Origin: Thermosynechococcaceae cyanobacterium MS004 | GTDB taxonomy: Bacteria > Cyanobacteriota > Cyanobacteriia > Thermosynechococcales > Thermosynechococcaceae | Direction: 5' to 3' | Length of the DNA stretch: 64,000 bases | Assembly: GCA_022402525.1 (NCBI GenBank) | Contig: JAKRSB010000085.1 | Location: 1-64,000 of the forward strand | In this document: in pieces, positions 29,883-38,652 of the stretch | How the letters are laid out: every line of letters begins with the position of its first letter | Numbering within the stretch: position 1 is the stretch's first letter | Translations under genes and position numbers: made by a program | The notes under the pieces: model-generated | Seen by the model: only the letters and a program-made list of their open reading frames with translations | Databases searched by the model: none | What the model was told of the DNA's origin: nothing

Positions 29883-31451
29883 CTATAAAGCAACGAGTTC
29901 TCGCCCTTTTGGCTCAATAGGCGCAGTCAGGGCAGATTCTAAATCGGCACATCCAAACCGCTGCTCTAAGATATTCATCACTTCACGGCCAAAGTCATCG
30001 GGGTTTTGCCGCCAAGCCTGAAGGCAAACAGAGCCAAACACCGAACCCATCGGCTCTGGGTTCCACAGCAGCTTTTTAGCCGTCCAGGGCATGAGACTCA
30101 TGGGGTTATAGCCCGGTTTAAAAACGCCCTCTTTGAAGGCATGTTCTTCAAGGTGGGTGTGGGGCTGGAGGCCGATAAAGAAGATCGCTGGCTCTACTTT
30201 CTCCGCGCCAAAGATGTGCTCTAGCTCGCGGTGGTAGGCCACGGTTTGACGAATGGTTTCAGGGCGCTCGTCAATCACATTAAAGGAGTAGTTGACCGAT
30301 ACAAGGTCATTAAAACCAGCTCGCTTGAGGTCACGGCAGTTTTGCAGCACCGTGCGCAGGTTGTAGCCCATCCGCATTTTGCGCACCAGTTCCTGAGATC
30401 CGCTGGTAATACCAATCTCAAAGTAGTTCATGCCGGTTTTGACCATCAGGTCGCACAGTTCCGGTGTCAGGTTATCGGCTCTGATGTAGGCCGCCCAGTG
30501 GATGTCGGTCATGCCTGCATCCAGAATTTTTTGAAGCAGCTCAATGGCGTCTGGGATATAGCGTCGCGCCGGAATAAACTGCGCGTCCGTAAACCAAAAG
30601 TTGCGGATGCCTTTTTGGTAAAGCTGCTGCATTTCAACCACGACTTCATCAGCGGGGTTAATGCGGACTTTTTTGCCTTCGATGACGGTGTAAATACAGT
30701 AACAGCAGTTGTGAGGACAGCCCCGCTTGGTCTGCACGCCGACATAAAAGTCATCTTCTTGAAGGTAGTATTCAAACTCCGGCCAGATTTGGGCAATGTA
30801 GTCGTAGTTGCAGGCAGTCTTTTCGATTTCCGTGGGCCATTCGTGAATCATGCGATCGCGGGGAGCCTCTTCGCCCACGACATAGCAGCGCTCGTCTCGG
30901 AAGTCTTGTCCCCCCACAAGCTTTTGAAGCAGTACTTCCCCTTCTCCAACGGAGACAATGGTGCCCTTGGGTAAACTTTTGCCAAGCTGCTCGTAGAAGA
31001 CGCTCACTGCACCGCCACCGACCACCGCCCGCACGTCCGACCGACAGCGCTTTGCCCTAGACAATCCCCGACGAATCAGGCGTAAATTGCGCCAGAGCTC
31101 TGCATAATAGGTCAAAAAGACCCGTAGCCCGCCCAAAGCGCCCCTGAGCTTCACGAAGGGATTAAGGGCGTAGTAAAACTCAAAGGCATTTTGGAGCGGA
31201 TTGCCGCCCCGTCCATCCACAAGGGCATAAATCTGAATGTCTCGCCAGGAAAACACCAGCACGCTGGGCTGAAAGTCATCAATACAGCGATCCAGCGCCG
31301 AGGCAAAGTCCAGGGAGGGCACCGTGCCTAAATCAAAAATTCTTTGTTCAGCCTGCGGGAACTGTTTATGGATGTGATCCGACAGGTACACAACCCCAAT
31401 CGGAAAAATCGGATTGCACGGAAGTCGAACGTAGAGGATGCGATCGCCCAT
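29883..31451 (-). CDS. B12-binding-type radical SAM protein
   Basis: 522 residues. The radical SAM cluster motif is C-P-H-N-C-C-Y-C (C-x3-C-x2-C, near residue 243), within T-K-R-G-C-P-H-N. The N-terminal 190 residues have the look of a Rossmann-like cobalamin-binding domain (V-G-G-G-A-V-S-V, S-V-G-E-G-E-V-L-L). The downstream core shows G-I-R-N-F-W-F-T-D and E-I-G-I-T-S-G-S. Family members typically perform methyl transfer or ring rearrangements (BchE-like enzymes among them), but the substrate here is unknown. It is a single gene with no partner in the window. Confidence 0.88.
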   Translation of the reverse strand: MGDRILYVRLPCNPIFPIGVVYLSDHIHKQFPQAEQRIFDLGTVPSLDFASALDRCIDDFQPSVLVFSWRDIQIYALVDGRGGNPLQNAFEFYYALNPFVKLRGALGGLRVFLTYYAELWRNLRLIRRGLSRAKRCRSDVRAVVGGGAVSVFYEQLGKSLPKGTIVSVGEGEVLLQKLVGGQDFRDERCYVVGEEAPRDRMIHEWPTEIEKTACNYDYIAQIWPEFEYYLQEDDFYVGVQTKRGCPHNCCYCIYTVIEGKKVRINPADEVVVEMQQLYQKGIRNFWFTDAQFIPARRYIPDAIELLQKILDAGMTDIHWAAYIRADNLTPELCDLMVKTGMNYFEIGITSGSQELVRKMRMGYNLRTVLQNCRDLKRAGFNDLVSVNYSFNVIDERPETIRQTVAYHRELEHIFGAEKVEPAIFFIGLQPHTHLEEHAFKEGVFKPGYNPMSLMPWTAKKLLWNPEPMGSVFGSVCLQAWRQNPDDFGREVMNILEQRFGCADLESALTAPIEPKGRELVAL

Positions 31452-31761
31452 GACGGTTACTCAGGCCCACAATGAATCGAAAGTCTAAATTCTGCCTAGG
31501 TTTTATCCTGCTCAGAATCAACAACATTTCTTAACACCTCTCATTTTACACATGCTCTTTCAAAGATGTGTAAGGCTTGGTGGGTTTATTTTTGAAACCT
31601 CTTGCACCGTCAGGCCAGAATTTTGTTTGTTTTCTCATAAACAAAACTTGATATTCCCTAAGCAGAAAGAATTCAGATGGTAGTCCGCTTTACAGCAGAT
31701 GGGGATCGAGAGTGTTAGATTTTGAAAGTCAAATATATTATCACAAAGATGTAGTTAAATC
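31452..31761. other. Intergenic region between radical SAM and DUF1830 genes
   Basis: 310 bases, AT-rich, divergent promoters expected. A hairpin TTTTGTTT...AAACAAAA lies around 31622-31648. No gene supported. Confidence 0.5.
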
Positions 31762-32235
31762 ATGGCTCAGCTCATTGATCCCGTACCTTCCAATAGTTCT
31801 GACCTCATTTGCTGTTGCTACATCAATGGGACTGGCAAAATTCAGGTCGCTCGCATCACCAATATTCCCAACTGGTATTTTGAGCGGGTTGTGTTTCCAG
31901 GGCAGCGCCTCTTATTTGAAGCCTTGCCGGAAAGTCAGCTTGAGATTCATACGGGCATGATGGCGAGCGCAATTTTGTCAGATACAATTCCCTGCACCCG
32001 CCTTCAGATTTCAGAGGACGACATTGTGGAGACACCCTATTCTCCTGAAGACGAGCAGCAACGTGAAGCCAAAAATGAAGTCGCTTCGCTCTTTCGCTCT
32101 TCTGAAGTGTGTCCTGCTGAGGAGCTTCCCGCTGAAGTGCGCTCATCCAGCCCAGTGCAGTTTGAGATGCGCTCTACGGATTCTCTAAGGCTTCCCTTTG
32201 GTCAAGTCGACCCAGTACCGCTGATGAGCCTCTGA
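31762..32235 (+). CDS. DUF1830 domain protein
   Basis: 157 residues. The N-terminal 65 residues match DUF1830 (C-C-C-Y-I-N-G-T-G-K-I-Q-V-A-R-I, N-I-P-N-W-Y-F-E-R-V-V-F-P-G-Q). The remainder is a longer, Glu/Ser-rich, low-complexity tail without further family. Function unknown; the family is largely restricted to cyanobacteria. Sequence 3' of the gene contains direct repeats (TGAGCCAATCC) and a terminator hairpin before the next gene. Confidence 0.88.
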   Translation: MAQLIDPVPSNSSDLICCCYINGTGKIQVARITNIPNWYFERVVFPGQRLLFEALPESQLEIHTGMMASAILSDTIPCTRLQISEDDIVETPYSPEDEQQREAKNEVASLFRSSEVCPAEELPAEVRSSSPVQFEMRSTDSLRLPFGQVDPVPLMSL

Positions 32236-32485
32236 GTGAGTCTTGATATCTGAATATCTGAGCCAGCTCTGAGGGTTTGAGCCAATCCTGTATTTGAGCC
32301 AATCCGGATATCTGAGTCTTTAGATTCATCTCCTCTAAGGGACTCAGGGTTTCTAGCGGTTGTCATTAAGATAGTGATCTCCCCGTTTTATCTAAAATTT
32401 AAATCTTTTTTTGTATTCCTCCTTTTGATTCGGTGTTTCGTCAGGCGAGCCTTTACAGGGTTCGAGCATTTACAAGGTTCGGTCT

Positions 32486-32533
32486 CAACCTCTAAGGTGG
32501 GTTGGAGCATTCTAGCTCCGGCCCACTTTTTTT
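32486..32533 (+). terminator. Terminator/attenuator-like structure immediately before DUF4079
   Basis: Stem GTGGGTTGGAG (32497-32507) pairs with CTCCGGCCCAC (32516-32526), with two G-T pairs, followed by seven T (32527-32533) and then ATG. An alternative hairpin CAACC (32486-32490) with GGTTG (32500-32504) would break this stem. It could simply be the terminator of the DUF1830 gene or a leader attenuator. Confidence 0.6.
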
Positions 32534-32545
32534 ATGGAATGTCTG

Positions 32546-32989
32546 ATGGATCTCCCTTCCTTTTTGTGGCTCTGGAGAATTGCGGCCTGGTCGATGGGGT
32601 TGTCGCTGACGGCCTACAGTATCCTTGCACTGACGGGATTTGCCATCGCGCACTACCGGAAGTCACAGCAGATTTCTCCAGGCTGGTGGCGCACGGTACA
32701 TCTTGGGGTTGGGGTCGTTTTGGTAGCGCTGGTGGTGGGGCTATTTGCCATCGGCATTGTGGGGACTTTGGGGGAGTACGGCAATCTAGGCCATTCGATT
32801 CATGGCCTGGTAGGTGCGCTGGTGGTGGGGTTGACGCTATCCACTGGAGCGATCGCCCTCCAAATTAAGACCGGTAAACCCTGGGCGCGATCGCTCCATG
32901 TGCGGCTGAACCTGCTCTTGGGTGCAGGGTTTCTATGGGTGCTGTGGACAGGCTGGATCGTAGTGCAGCAGTATTTACCCGATGCCTAA
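32546..32989 (+). CDS. DUF4079 family membrane protein
   Basis: 147 residues, four hydrophobic helices with a conserved W-x-W-x-I-A-A-W opening, a central H-S-I-H-G-L-V-G-A-L motif and a final W-V-L-W-T-G-W-I. The His residues suggest a possible haem-binding membrane core like that of cytochrome b561-type proteins, but this is inference. Start: ATG 32546 (M-D-L-P) is preferred; ATG 32534 directly follows the T-run of a terminator hairpin. Confidence 0.75.
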   Translation: MDLPSFLWLWRIAAWSMGLSLTAYSILALTGFAIAHYRKSQQISPGWWRTVHLGVGVVLVALVVGLFAIGIVGTLGEYGNLGHSIHGLVGALVVGLTLSTGAIALQIKTGKPWARSLHVRLNLLLGAGFLWVLWTGWIVVQQYLPDA

Positions 32990-33020
32990 TGGATTTGCTT
33001 TAACCCTCGAATTGAGGCGA

Positions 33021-33530
33021 CTACTGGGACTGTAGCGCTATCTCTTTAGCCCCTCGTAGCCTTAAAAGTCTGAGTAGGCTCAGCCAAGATCGGGCAGGCT
33101 GATCAAAGACGGTAAAAATATCGCCGTAGCCAATCGTCGTCTTTCGGTGGTGGAGCCAGTGTTGCTCTGGAGTGGTGATGTAGAGCATCTGGCAGAGCGA
33201 TTTCCCCCAGTGTGGGGTTTCCCATCCTAGGGCACCAGTATGCCTCCACCAGACATGACACTGGCCCAGCGCCCAGCCAACCAAAACGCCTGTGGGAGAC
33301 ACGGCCCAAAAAGCAGCACCAAGCAAGATGTAGGGCAATGCGCCAAGGATGCCGTCTAGCAAGACTGATCGGTGGAGCGAAAGCACTGCGTAATGCCGAA
33401 ATGTTTTTCTTGCTGCATGGTGACTTTGGAGATGAAGGCGACCAAACACATGCTCTGGAACGTGGTAACAAAAGGTGGACAGGAAATCTCCCATAAACAA
33501 CAGGAGCCAAGCCGTCAATAGTTCAATCAT
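33021..33530 (-). CDS. Fatty acid hydroxylase/sterol desaturase-like membrane protein
   Basis: 169 residues with His clusters of the diiron membrane hydroxylase type: H-x-x-x-H (H-V-P-E-H), H-L-Q-S-H-H, W-W-R-H-T-G and Q-H-W-L-H-H. Two or three membrane segments. It is shorter than classic sterol desaturases (about 250 residues). Enzymes of this fold use molecular oxygen on lipid substrates. The substrate is unknown. Confidence 0.82.
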   Translation of the reverse strand: MIELLTAWLLLFMGDFLSTFCYHVPEHVFGRLHLQSHHAARKTFRHYAVLSLHRSVLLDGILGALPYILLGAAFWAVSPTGVLVGWALGQCHVWWRHTGALGWETPHWGKSLCQMLYITTPEQHWLHHRKTTIGYGDIFTVFDQPARSWLSLLRLLRLRGAKEIALQSQ

Positions 33531-33712
33531 CGAACACCCTAAATCACAGCAAAAAAATCACGGTAAAACCCTCAACTGACACATTCGGGCTAATGCTCTT
33601 AGCCCAGTCGTTGAGGCGCACCCTATCAAATCTGGGGGCATCCTGCGTGTCGTCTAGATTACGTGCCCCCTAAATAGATCTCAATAGGGCTGATTAGGGT
33701 TATTAAAACTGA

Positions 33713-33865
33713 CGTGAGTTCGATAACGAACTCGACGCCCCTCACCCCAAACCCCTCTCCCAAAGGCGAGGGGCTTAAGAAGCTTGATTTTTAATTGCCC
33801 CTCCTTCTCCCTAGGGAGAAGGAAGATGGGAGGATGAGGGGCGGTTGTTGCTTGCCGAACTCACG
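33713..33865. mobile_element. MITE-like element, copy B (153 bp), with target duplication
   Basis: Ends CGTGAGTTCG/CGAACTCACG. Immediately outside are TTAAAACTGA (33703-33712) and TTAAAACGGA (33866-33875): seven identical bases, or ten with one mismatch, as expected of a target duplication. The right flank touches the menD stop codon (33876-33878). Confidence 0.9.
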
Positions 33866-33875
33866 TTAAAACGGA

Positions 33876-35771
33876 CTAGAACTGCTTAGGGGAAACTAGG
33901 ACTGAGAGCCGAGTCAGGGTATCTTTTCGCCACTGGGCATCTGCTTTGCGATCGCACCTGACCTCCAGCACCCGAATGCCATTGGCTGGCAGCGGGTTGA
34001 GCCGTGCGGCTAAGTCTGCCCAGGACTGAATCATGACGTGCTCCACCTGGTAGGCCGCACAGAGTTTGGTAAAATCAGCCCGTTGAGGTGTCGCAAAAAA
34101 GGTTTCAAAGGGTGGGTCAAAGCTCGCTATGGGCAGCATCTCAAAAATGCCGCCGCCGTTGTTGTTGACCAGCACAATGGTGAGATGCCCTTGCCAGTGG
34201 GGCTGAATCAAAAAGCCGTTGGTATCGTGGAGCAGCGCCAAATCCCCTGTGAGCAGCACGCCCTGCTGCTGATGGGTAACGCCCAAGGCGCTCGATAAGA
34301 TGCCTTCAATGCCGTTGGCACCTCGGTTGAAATAGGGCTGAATGTCAAGCTGTCCCGGCTGCCAAAATAGCTCAATATCTCGCACGGGCATACTGTTGGA
34401 AATAAACAGGGGCGTCTGGGGCGGCAGCGATTGGGACAGCATCCAGGCAATCTTACTTTCGCCCAAACCCCTTTCACTCAAACCCCCTTCGCTCAACCCC
34501 CTTTCACTCAAGCCCCTTACAGATTGAATTTCCGGCTGCTGAAAGGTGTGAGCGATCGCCTGACGCAGACTTAGCTCTAGATTGAGCCAATGCTGGGTAT
34601 AGGCATTGGGTGCAGGATAGTCGGGTAGCGCGGGACGCTGAGAAAGACCTTGGGCGATCGCCTCAATCGTCGTGCGCAGATGGATGGCTGGGCTGTGGAG
34701 TGGGTCAACATTATGATGAGACGGTTCAATAATCCACTGGGGCACGTTTAACCCCTGAAGCCAAAGCCGGAGCGTCTTACTGGTAGGCAGCTCTCCCAGA
34801 CGCAGAATAAAAGTCGGCTTGAGCTGTTCTGCTAGCCCAGGGTTGCGGAGCGCAATGTCGTAGGTGGAAATCAGATAGGGGTTAAGGCTGGCGCTGTTGC
34901 GGAGGGGGGACAGCCCTTCGGCAAGCACAGGCCACCCCAAGCGCTGCGACAATTCTCCAACGGCACGACAGTAGGTTGGGGCACAGGCTGGAATGGCAGG
35001 GCCAGCAATAATCAGGCCGCGATCGCACCCTTGCCACTCCTCCCAAAGCGCACTGTCCAGAAAGTTTCTTGATTCAGGGTGTTCAGCAGCATGAGGCTGA
35101 ACCTTTTGGAAAAAAAGCCCCTCATCAAAAGATTCCGCAAGGTCAGCAATCTGCGGATCAACCATTGAACCAACCATTGGCGCGAGGGGCTCACGGAAGG
35201 GCAGGTTGAAATGAACGGGGCCTGGGGTGCCGTGAAGCGATCGCTCCCATCCCTGGATAACCGTCTGCCGCAGATAGGCCAGCATTTGCGACTCGGCGGC
35301 AGGCAGGGCTAGCTCTACCTGCCAGTTGGGATAGCGCCCGTAGAGACTAACCTGATCGATGGCCTGTCCTGCATGACAGTGACGCAGTTCAGGCGGGCGA
35401 TCGGCGGTGAGGAGCAATAGCGACACGCGGCTTTCGTGGGCTTCAATCACCGCAGGGTAAAAGTTAGCGCCAGCGGTGCCGGAGGTGCAAATTAGGGCCA
35501 CCGGCAACCCTGTGCGACGGGCAAGACCCAGAGCAAAAAAAGACGCCGACCGCTCATCCAGAATGGGAATGGCTTCTAGGGTTGGGTGCTGGGCAAAGGC
35601 GATCGCCAAGGGCGCTGAGCGAGAGCCGGGGCAGATGATGGCTGTCTGCAAACCCAGTCGCGCCAAGGTTTCCACCAAGACGGATGCCCACAGCGTATTC
35701 ACGTTCCGAAAGTCCAGGGTCGTACCGGTTCTCTCTTGATTTGGAGCAACCGCCCCCCAATCCTCACCCAT
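33876..35771 (-). CDS. menD: 2-succinyl-5-enolpyruvyl-6-hydroxy-3-cyclohexene-1-carboxylate synthase MenD
   Basis: ThDP-dependent enzyme joining isochorismate and 2-oxoglutarate in phylloquinone synthesis (photosystem I cofactor). N-terminal motif C-P-G-S-R-S-A-P-L-A, D-E-R-S-A-S-F-F-A-L-G, S-G-T-A-G-A-N-F-Y-P, and the C-terminal ThDP core T-G-D-L-A-L-L-H-D-T-N-G with V-N-N-N-G-G-G-I-F. About 631 residues, longer than the usual 550-600, partly because of an inserted G-L-S-E-R repeat (about 34465-34515). Start ATG 35771 overlaps the menF stop by 8 nt, indicating coupling; an upstream in-frame start at 35885 would lie inside menF. Confidence 0.94.
   Translation of the reverse strand: MGEDWGAVAPNQERTGTTLDFRNVNTLWASVLVETLARLGLQTAIICPGSRSAPLAIAFAQHPTLEAIPILDERSASFFALGLARRTGLPVALICTSGTAGANFYPAVIEAHESRVSLLLLTADRPPELRHCHAGQAIDQVSLYGRYPNWQVELALPAAESQMLAYLRQTVIQGWERSLHGTPGPVHFNLPFREPLAPMVGSMVDPQIADLAESFDEGLFFQKVQPHAAEHPESRNFLDSALWEEWQGCDRGLIIAGPAIPACAPTYCRAVGELSQRLGWPVLAEGLSPLRNSASLNPYLISTYDIALRNPGLAEQLKPTFILRLGELPTSKTLRLWLQGLNVPQWIIEPSHHNVDPLHSPAIHLRTTIEAIAQGLSQRPALPDYPAPNAYTQHWLNLELSLRQAIAHTFQQPEIQSVRGLSERGLSEGGLSERGLGESKIAWMLSQSLPPQTPLFISNSMPVRDIELFWQPGQLDIQPYFNRGANGIEGILSSALGVTHQQQGVLLTGDLALLHDTNGFLIQPHWQGHLTIVLVNNNGGGIFEMLPIASFDPPFETFFATPQRADFTKLCAAYQVEHVMIQSWADLAARLNPLPANGIRVLEVRCDRKADAQWRKDTLTRLSVLVSPKQF
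34465..34520. repeat. 15-bp in-frame tandem repeat inside menD
   Basis: Plus-strand units CCCCTTTCACTCAA and variants are repeated three to four times, giving G-L-S-E-R/G pentapeptides in a presumably exposed loop of MenD. Confidence 0.8.
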
Positions 35772-37272
35772 GACGCAGGGCGCGATCAGAACTGACCAGA
35801 GCTTGCCGTAGGGTTTGGAGCTTGAGCTGCACTTCGGCCCATTCTTTTTGCGGATTTGAGCCAGCCACAATGCCCGCTCCTGCATAGAGGCGCACCTGGT
35901 TTCCCTGGACTAAGGCAGAGCGAATCCCCACGGTAAAATGTCCGTTACCCTGGGCATCTACCCAGCCCAAGGGTGCTGCATAGAGATGGCGGTCGAAGGG
36001 TTCATAGCCTCGCAGGTAGTCTTCCACGCGCCCTTGGGGGGTGCCGGCCACGGCTGGGGTGGGATGCAGTGCGGCCAAAACTTCGAGAACGGGAAGCGTC
36101 GCGGGCAGCTTGGCGCTCACTAGGGTTCTAAGGTGCTGAATGTTGGGAAGCTGAAAGAGGTGCGCCGGAGAGATGGACTGAGGATTAACGCCGAGCTGCT
36201 GAAGCCGCTTTTGAATAAAAGACCGCACGACTTCATGCTCGTGAATATCCTTGGTGCTTTCTAAAAGCTGCTGTCCGAGGCGAGCATCTTCTGGAAGGGT
36301 TTTGCCCCTGGGTGCAGAGCCTGCCAATGCATCTGCCGTCAGCCAGCGCTCTTGAACCTGAAGGAGCCGTTCTGGACTCGCCCCAATAAAGCTCTGGCCT
36401 TGATTATCTTGCATTGAAAAGGTTTGGCAATCTGCATAGCGCGATCGCAGTTTATGGAGGGTTGCAGCGCGGGACAAGGGTTGAAGGGTGGTGACTTCTA
36501 GGGTCTCTGCCAGGACGAGTTTTTCTAAGTGACCCCGACGAATTTCTTCCAGAATGGCTGAGGCCGACCTTAAAAATCGATTCTGATGCTGGGATTCAGA
36601 CCCCAAAGCCAGGGTGAGGGCAGACGCTTCAGCAATAGAATTATTGCCAAAGTCATTCCCAGAACCATTCCCAGAACCATTGCCAAAATCATTTCCAGAA
36701 TCAGCGGACTGCACATCCCAAGGGTGATGGAGGCGCTGCCAGGTCTGCCAAGCGAGATCTGTAAGCTGCTGAAAGTTGGATACAGCATCAACCCTAAGAT
36801 TAGCGACAAACACCCCTTGTCCCCGCACACAGGCAACCTGCCACTGCGGCAAAAAGACCGTTGCTGCTGGGAAGCGCTGCGCCTCTGCATGAGGACGCTC
36901 AAAAAAGGTGAATCCGCAAAAAAAGTGAGGTCCCGCTAAGGGCAGGCTGGTTTCTCCGACCGAGATCGTGTGCCGAAGGGTTTTGGCAATAAACCGCTGC
37001 GCCTCGGTAAAGCGATCGCGGCCATTGAACCGAAGCTCGGCCACGGGCTGCACCGCCATCACCGCCGTTTCGGCAGTGGGGTGCTCCCAATAAAAATGGG
37101 CTTTTTCAGACCCTAACGCCTCCAGTGCTGCGAGGGGGTCAACCTTGGGCAAGGGCAGCGATAGACTGACGAAGCTAGGTCGATCCGAAGCAGTGCCGTG
37201 ACAGGCCACCAAGCAATCGTAGAGTGCCTTGGGGTCTGAAATCAGCGGAACTCGAAACGGCGTAACGGTCAT
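35764..37272 (-). CDS. menF: Isochorismate synthase MenF
   Basis: Converts chorismate to isochorismate, the entry step to phylloquinone. The C-terminal half is the chorismate-binding domain (E-K-L-V-L-A-E-T-L, S-F-I-G-A-S-P-E-R-L, A-L-A-G-S-A-P-R-G, L-H-P-T-P-A-V-A-G-T-P, Y-A-G-A-G-I-V). 502 residues. A Gly/Asn/Ser/Phe-rich insert of 4-residue repeats (G-N-D-F, G-N-G-S), coded by a 12-bp tandem repeat, lies about residue 200. First gene of menF-menD. Confidence 0.94.
   Translation of the reverse strand: MTVTPFRVPLISDPKALYDCLVACHGTASDRPSFVSLSLPLPKVDPLAALEALGSEKAHFYWEHPTAETAVMAVQPVAELRFNGRDRFTEAQRFIAKTLRHTISVGETSLPLAGPHFFCGFTFFERPHAEAQRFPAATVFLPQWQVACVRGQGVFVANLRVDAVSNFQQLTDLAWQTWQRLHHPWDVQSADSGNDFGNGSGNGSGNDFGNNSIAEASALTLALGSESQHQNRFLRSASAILEEIRRGHLEKLVLAETLEVTTLQPLSRAATLHKLRSRYADCQTFSMQDNQGQSFIGASPERLLQVQERWLTADALAGSAPRGKTLPEDARLGQQLLESTKDIHEHEVVRSFIQKRLQQLGVNPQSISPAHLFQLPNIQHLRTLVSAKLPATLPVLEVLAALHPTPAVAGTPQGRVEDYLRGYEPFDRHLYAAPLGWVDAQGNGHFTVGIRSALVQGNQVRLYAGAGIVAGSNPQKEWAEVQLKLQTLRQALVSSDRALRHG
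36645..36706. repeat. 12-bp in-frame tandem repeat inside menF
   Basis: CATTCCCAGAAC-type units repeated about five times encode the G-N-x-x tetrapeptides of MenF. Confidence 0.8.
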
Positions 37273-37306
37273 AGACGAATGCTGCGGTATGCTGAACTCC
37301 CCATAA

Positions 37307-37362
37307 GTGCGTCTAGATGGGCACGTCTAGATAAGCGCGTCTAGATAAGCGCGTCTAGCCTG
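37307..37362. repeat. 14-bp tandem repeat between menF and hemF
   Basis: Four head-to-tail units of GCGCGTCTAGATAA and variants fill most of the gap and stop three bases before the hemF stop codon. The unit is not a multiple of three and the array is non-coding. Confidence 0.88.
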
Positions 37363-37365
37363 CCC

Positions 37366-38403
37366 CTAAGCTAGAGAAACATTCTCGGACAGCCAGTCTT
37401 GGGGTTTAAGAAAGGTGTCATACAGCGCCGCTTCGCGGGTTCCGGGCTGCGGCTGGTAGCCATATTCCCAGCGCACCAATGGCGGCAAAGACATCAAAAT
37501 CGACTCGGTACGGCCATTGGTCTGAAGGCCAAAGATTGTGCCTCGGTCGTACACAAGGTTAAATTCCACGTACCGTCCGCGCCGATAGAGCTGGAAGTTG
37601 CGCTCAGCTTCTGTGTAGGCTTGACTCCGCCGCTTTTCAATGATGGGGACATAGGCGGGCAAAAAGGCGTTGCCGCAGCTCTGCATAAACCCAAACAAAT
37701 CTTCCCAAGAGCGCCGAGGAGGGGTCTCAAGCTGGGCGCTATAGCGTCCGGCAGGGCCTTCTGGGTCTGAGCCTTGGTAAAGGGCACCTGTCCCGTCCTG
37801 GTAGTCGTAGAAAATACCGCCCACCCCACGGGTTTCATTGCGGTGCTTGAGATAAAAATATTCGTCGCACCACCGCTTAAAGGTTGGGTAGTATTCTGGG
37901 TTGTGGCGATCGCAGGCGTCTTTGAGGGTGCTGTGAAAATGCACCACGTCTTCTAGGAAGGGATAGTAGGGCGTTAGATCAATGCCGCCACCAAACCACC
38001 AGACCGGCCCTGCTTCAAAATAGCGATAGTTGAGATGCACTGTAGGAATGAAGGGATTGCGCGGGTGCAGCACCATGGAAGTTCCGGTGGCAAACCACTT
38101 GTGACCTGCGGCCTCAGGGCGCTGATTTAGAATCGAAGGAGGAAGATGCTCACCCCACACTTCCGAGAACCCCACGCCACCTTGCTCTAAGACATCGCCT
38201 TCCCGCATCACCCGCGATCGCCCACCGCCCCCTTCGGGCCGCTCCCACTCATCCTGCTGAAAGGTTCCAATCCCGTCTACTGCCGTCAGCGTTTGGCTGA
38301 TGTCATCCTGGAACGATCTCAAAAAAGCGACCACCCGCTCTTTGGAGTCAGCGGGAGGACGATTGAGCGCAAGGGTCGATTCAGGAGGGGTCGAAACAGT
38401 CAT
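37366..38403 (-). CDS. hemF: Oxygen-dependent coproporphyrinogen III oxidase
   Basis: Converts coproporphyrinogen III to protoporphyrinogen IX with O2, for haem and chlorophyll. Motifs: G-G-G-G-R-S-R-V, the H-x-x-N-x-R-Y-F (V-H-L-N-Y-R-Y-F) metal/substrate region, W-W-F-G-G-G-x-D-L-T-P-Y, H-R-N-E[11 protein letters not shown], and [16 protein letters not shown]. About 345 residues. I start at ATG 38403 (M-T-V-S-T); longer translation would read through a 12-bp tandem repeat. Confidence 0.96.
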   Translation of the reverse strand: MTVSTPPESTLALNRPPADSKERVVAFLRSFQDDISQTLTAVDGIGTFQQDEWERPEGGGGRSRVMREGDVLEQGGVGFSEVWGEHLPPSILNQRPEAAGHKWFATGTSMVLHPRNPFIPTVHLNYRYFEAGPVWWFGGGIDLTPYYPFLEDVVHFHSTLKDACDRHNPEYYPTFKRWCDEYFYLKHRNETRGVGGIFYDYQDGTGALYQGSDPEGPAGRYSAQLETPPRRSWEDLFGFMQSCGNAFLPAYVPIIEKRRSQAYTEAERNFQLYRRGRYVEFNLVYDRGTIFGLQTNGRTESILMSLPPLVRWEYGYQPQPGTREAALYDTFLKPQDWLSENVSLA

Positions 38404-38415
38404 AGGGGTTAGGGG

Positions 38416-38447
38416 CTGGAAGTATTTCTGGAAGTATTTCTGGAAGG
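38416..38447. repeat. 12-bp tandem repeat upstream of hemF
   Basis: CTGGAAGTATTT occurs twice and is followed by CTGGAAGG, ending about a dozen bases before the hemF start codon. A similar CTTCTGGAAATG repeat lies near 44010. Confidence 0.8.
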
Positions 38448-38589
38448 ATGTGAGGAGAGCAACGCAGTGCAGACTATCCTCCATTCAGCCACAGGATGGT
38501 TGAACAGATGGGGGTTTCAGCAGATTTTTAACAAATCTTTGGCATCTGTTGGGGGTTGTTGCCAAGAAGGGAAAATCAGCCCCAAACCC

Positions 38590-38637
38590 CTGAATCGACA
38601 AAGAGCTGAATCGACAAAGGGCTGAATCAACAAAGAG
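38590..38637. repeat. 16-bp tandem repeat downstream of the DUF3352 gene
   Basis: Three units of CTGAATCGACAAAGAG with small changes, ending 15 bases from the stop codon of the DUF3352 gene. Confidence 0.8.
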
Positions 38638-38652
38638 CTAAACCGCGATCGC

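Noticed and set aside
30231-30974. 247-codon plus-strand frame
   Set aside because: It lies wholly inside the radical SAM gene on the opposite strand, with no start signal or family match.
32374-32868. 164-codon plus-strand frame overlapping DUF4079
   Set aside because: It is a different frame of the DUF4079 gene and reads through the terminator hairpin; the DUF4079 frame has clear membrane helices.
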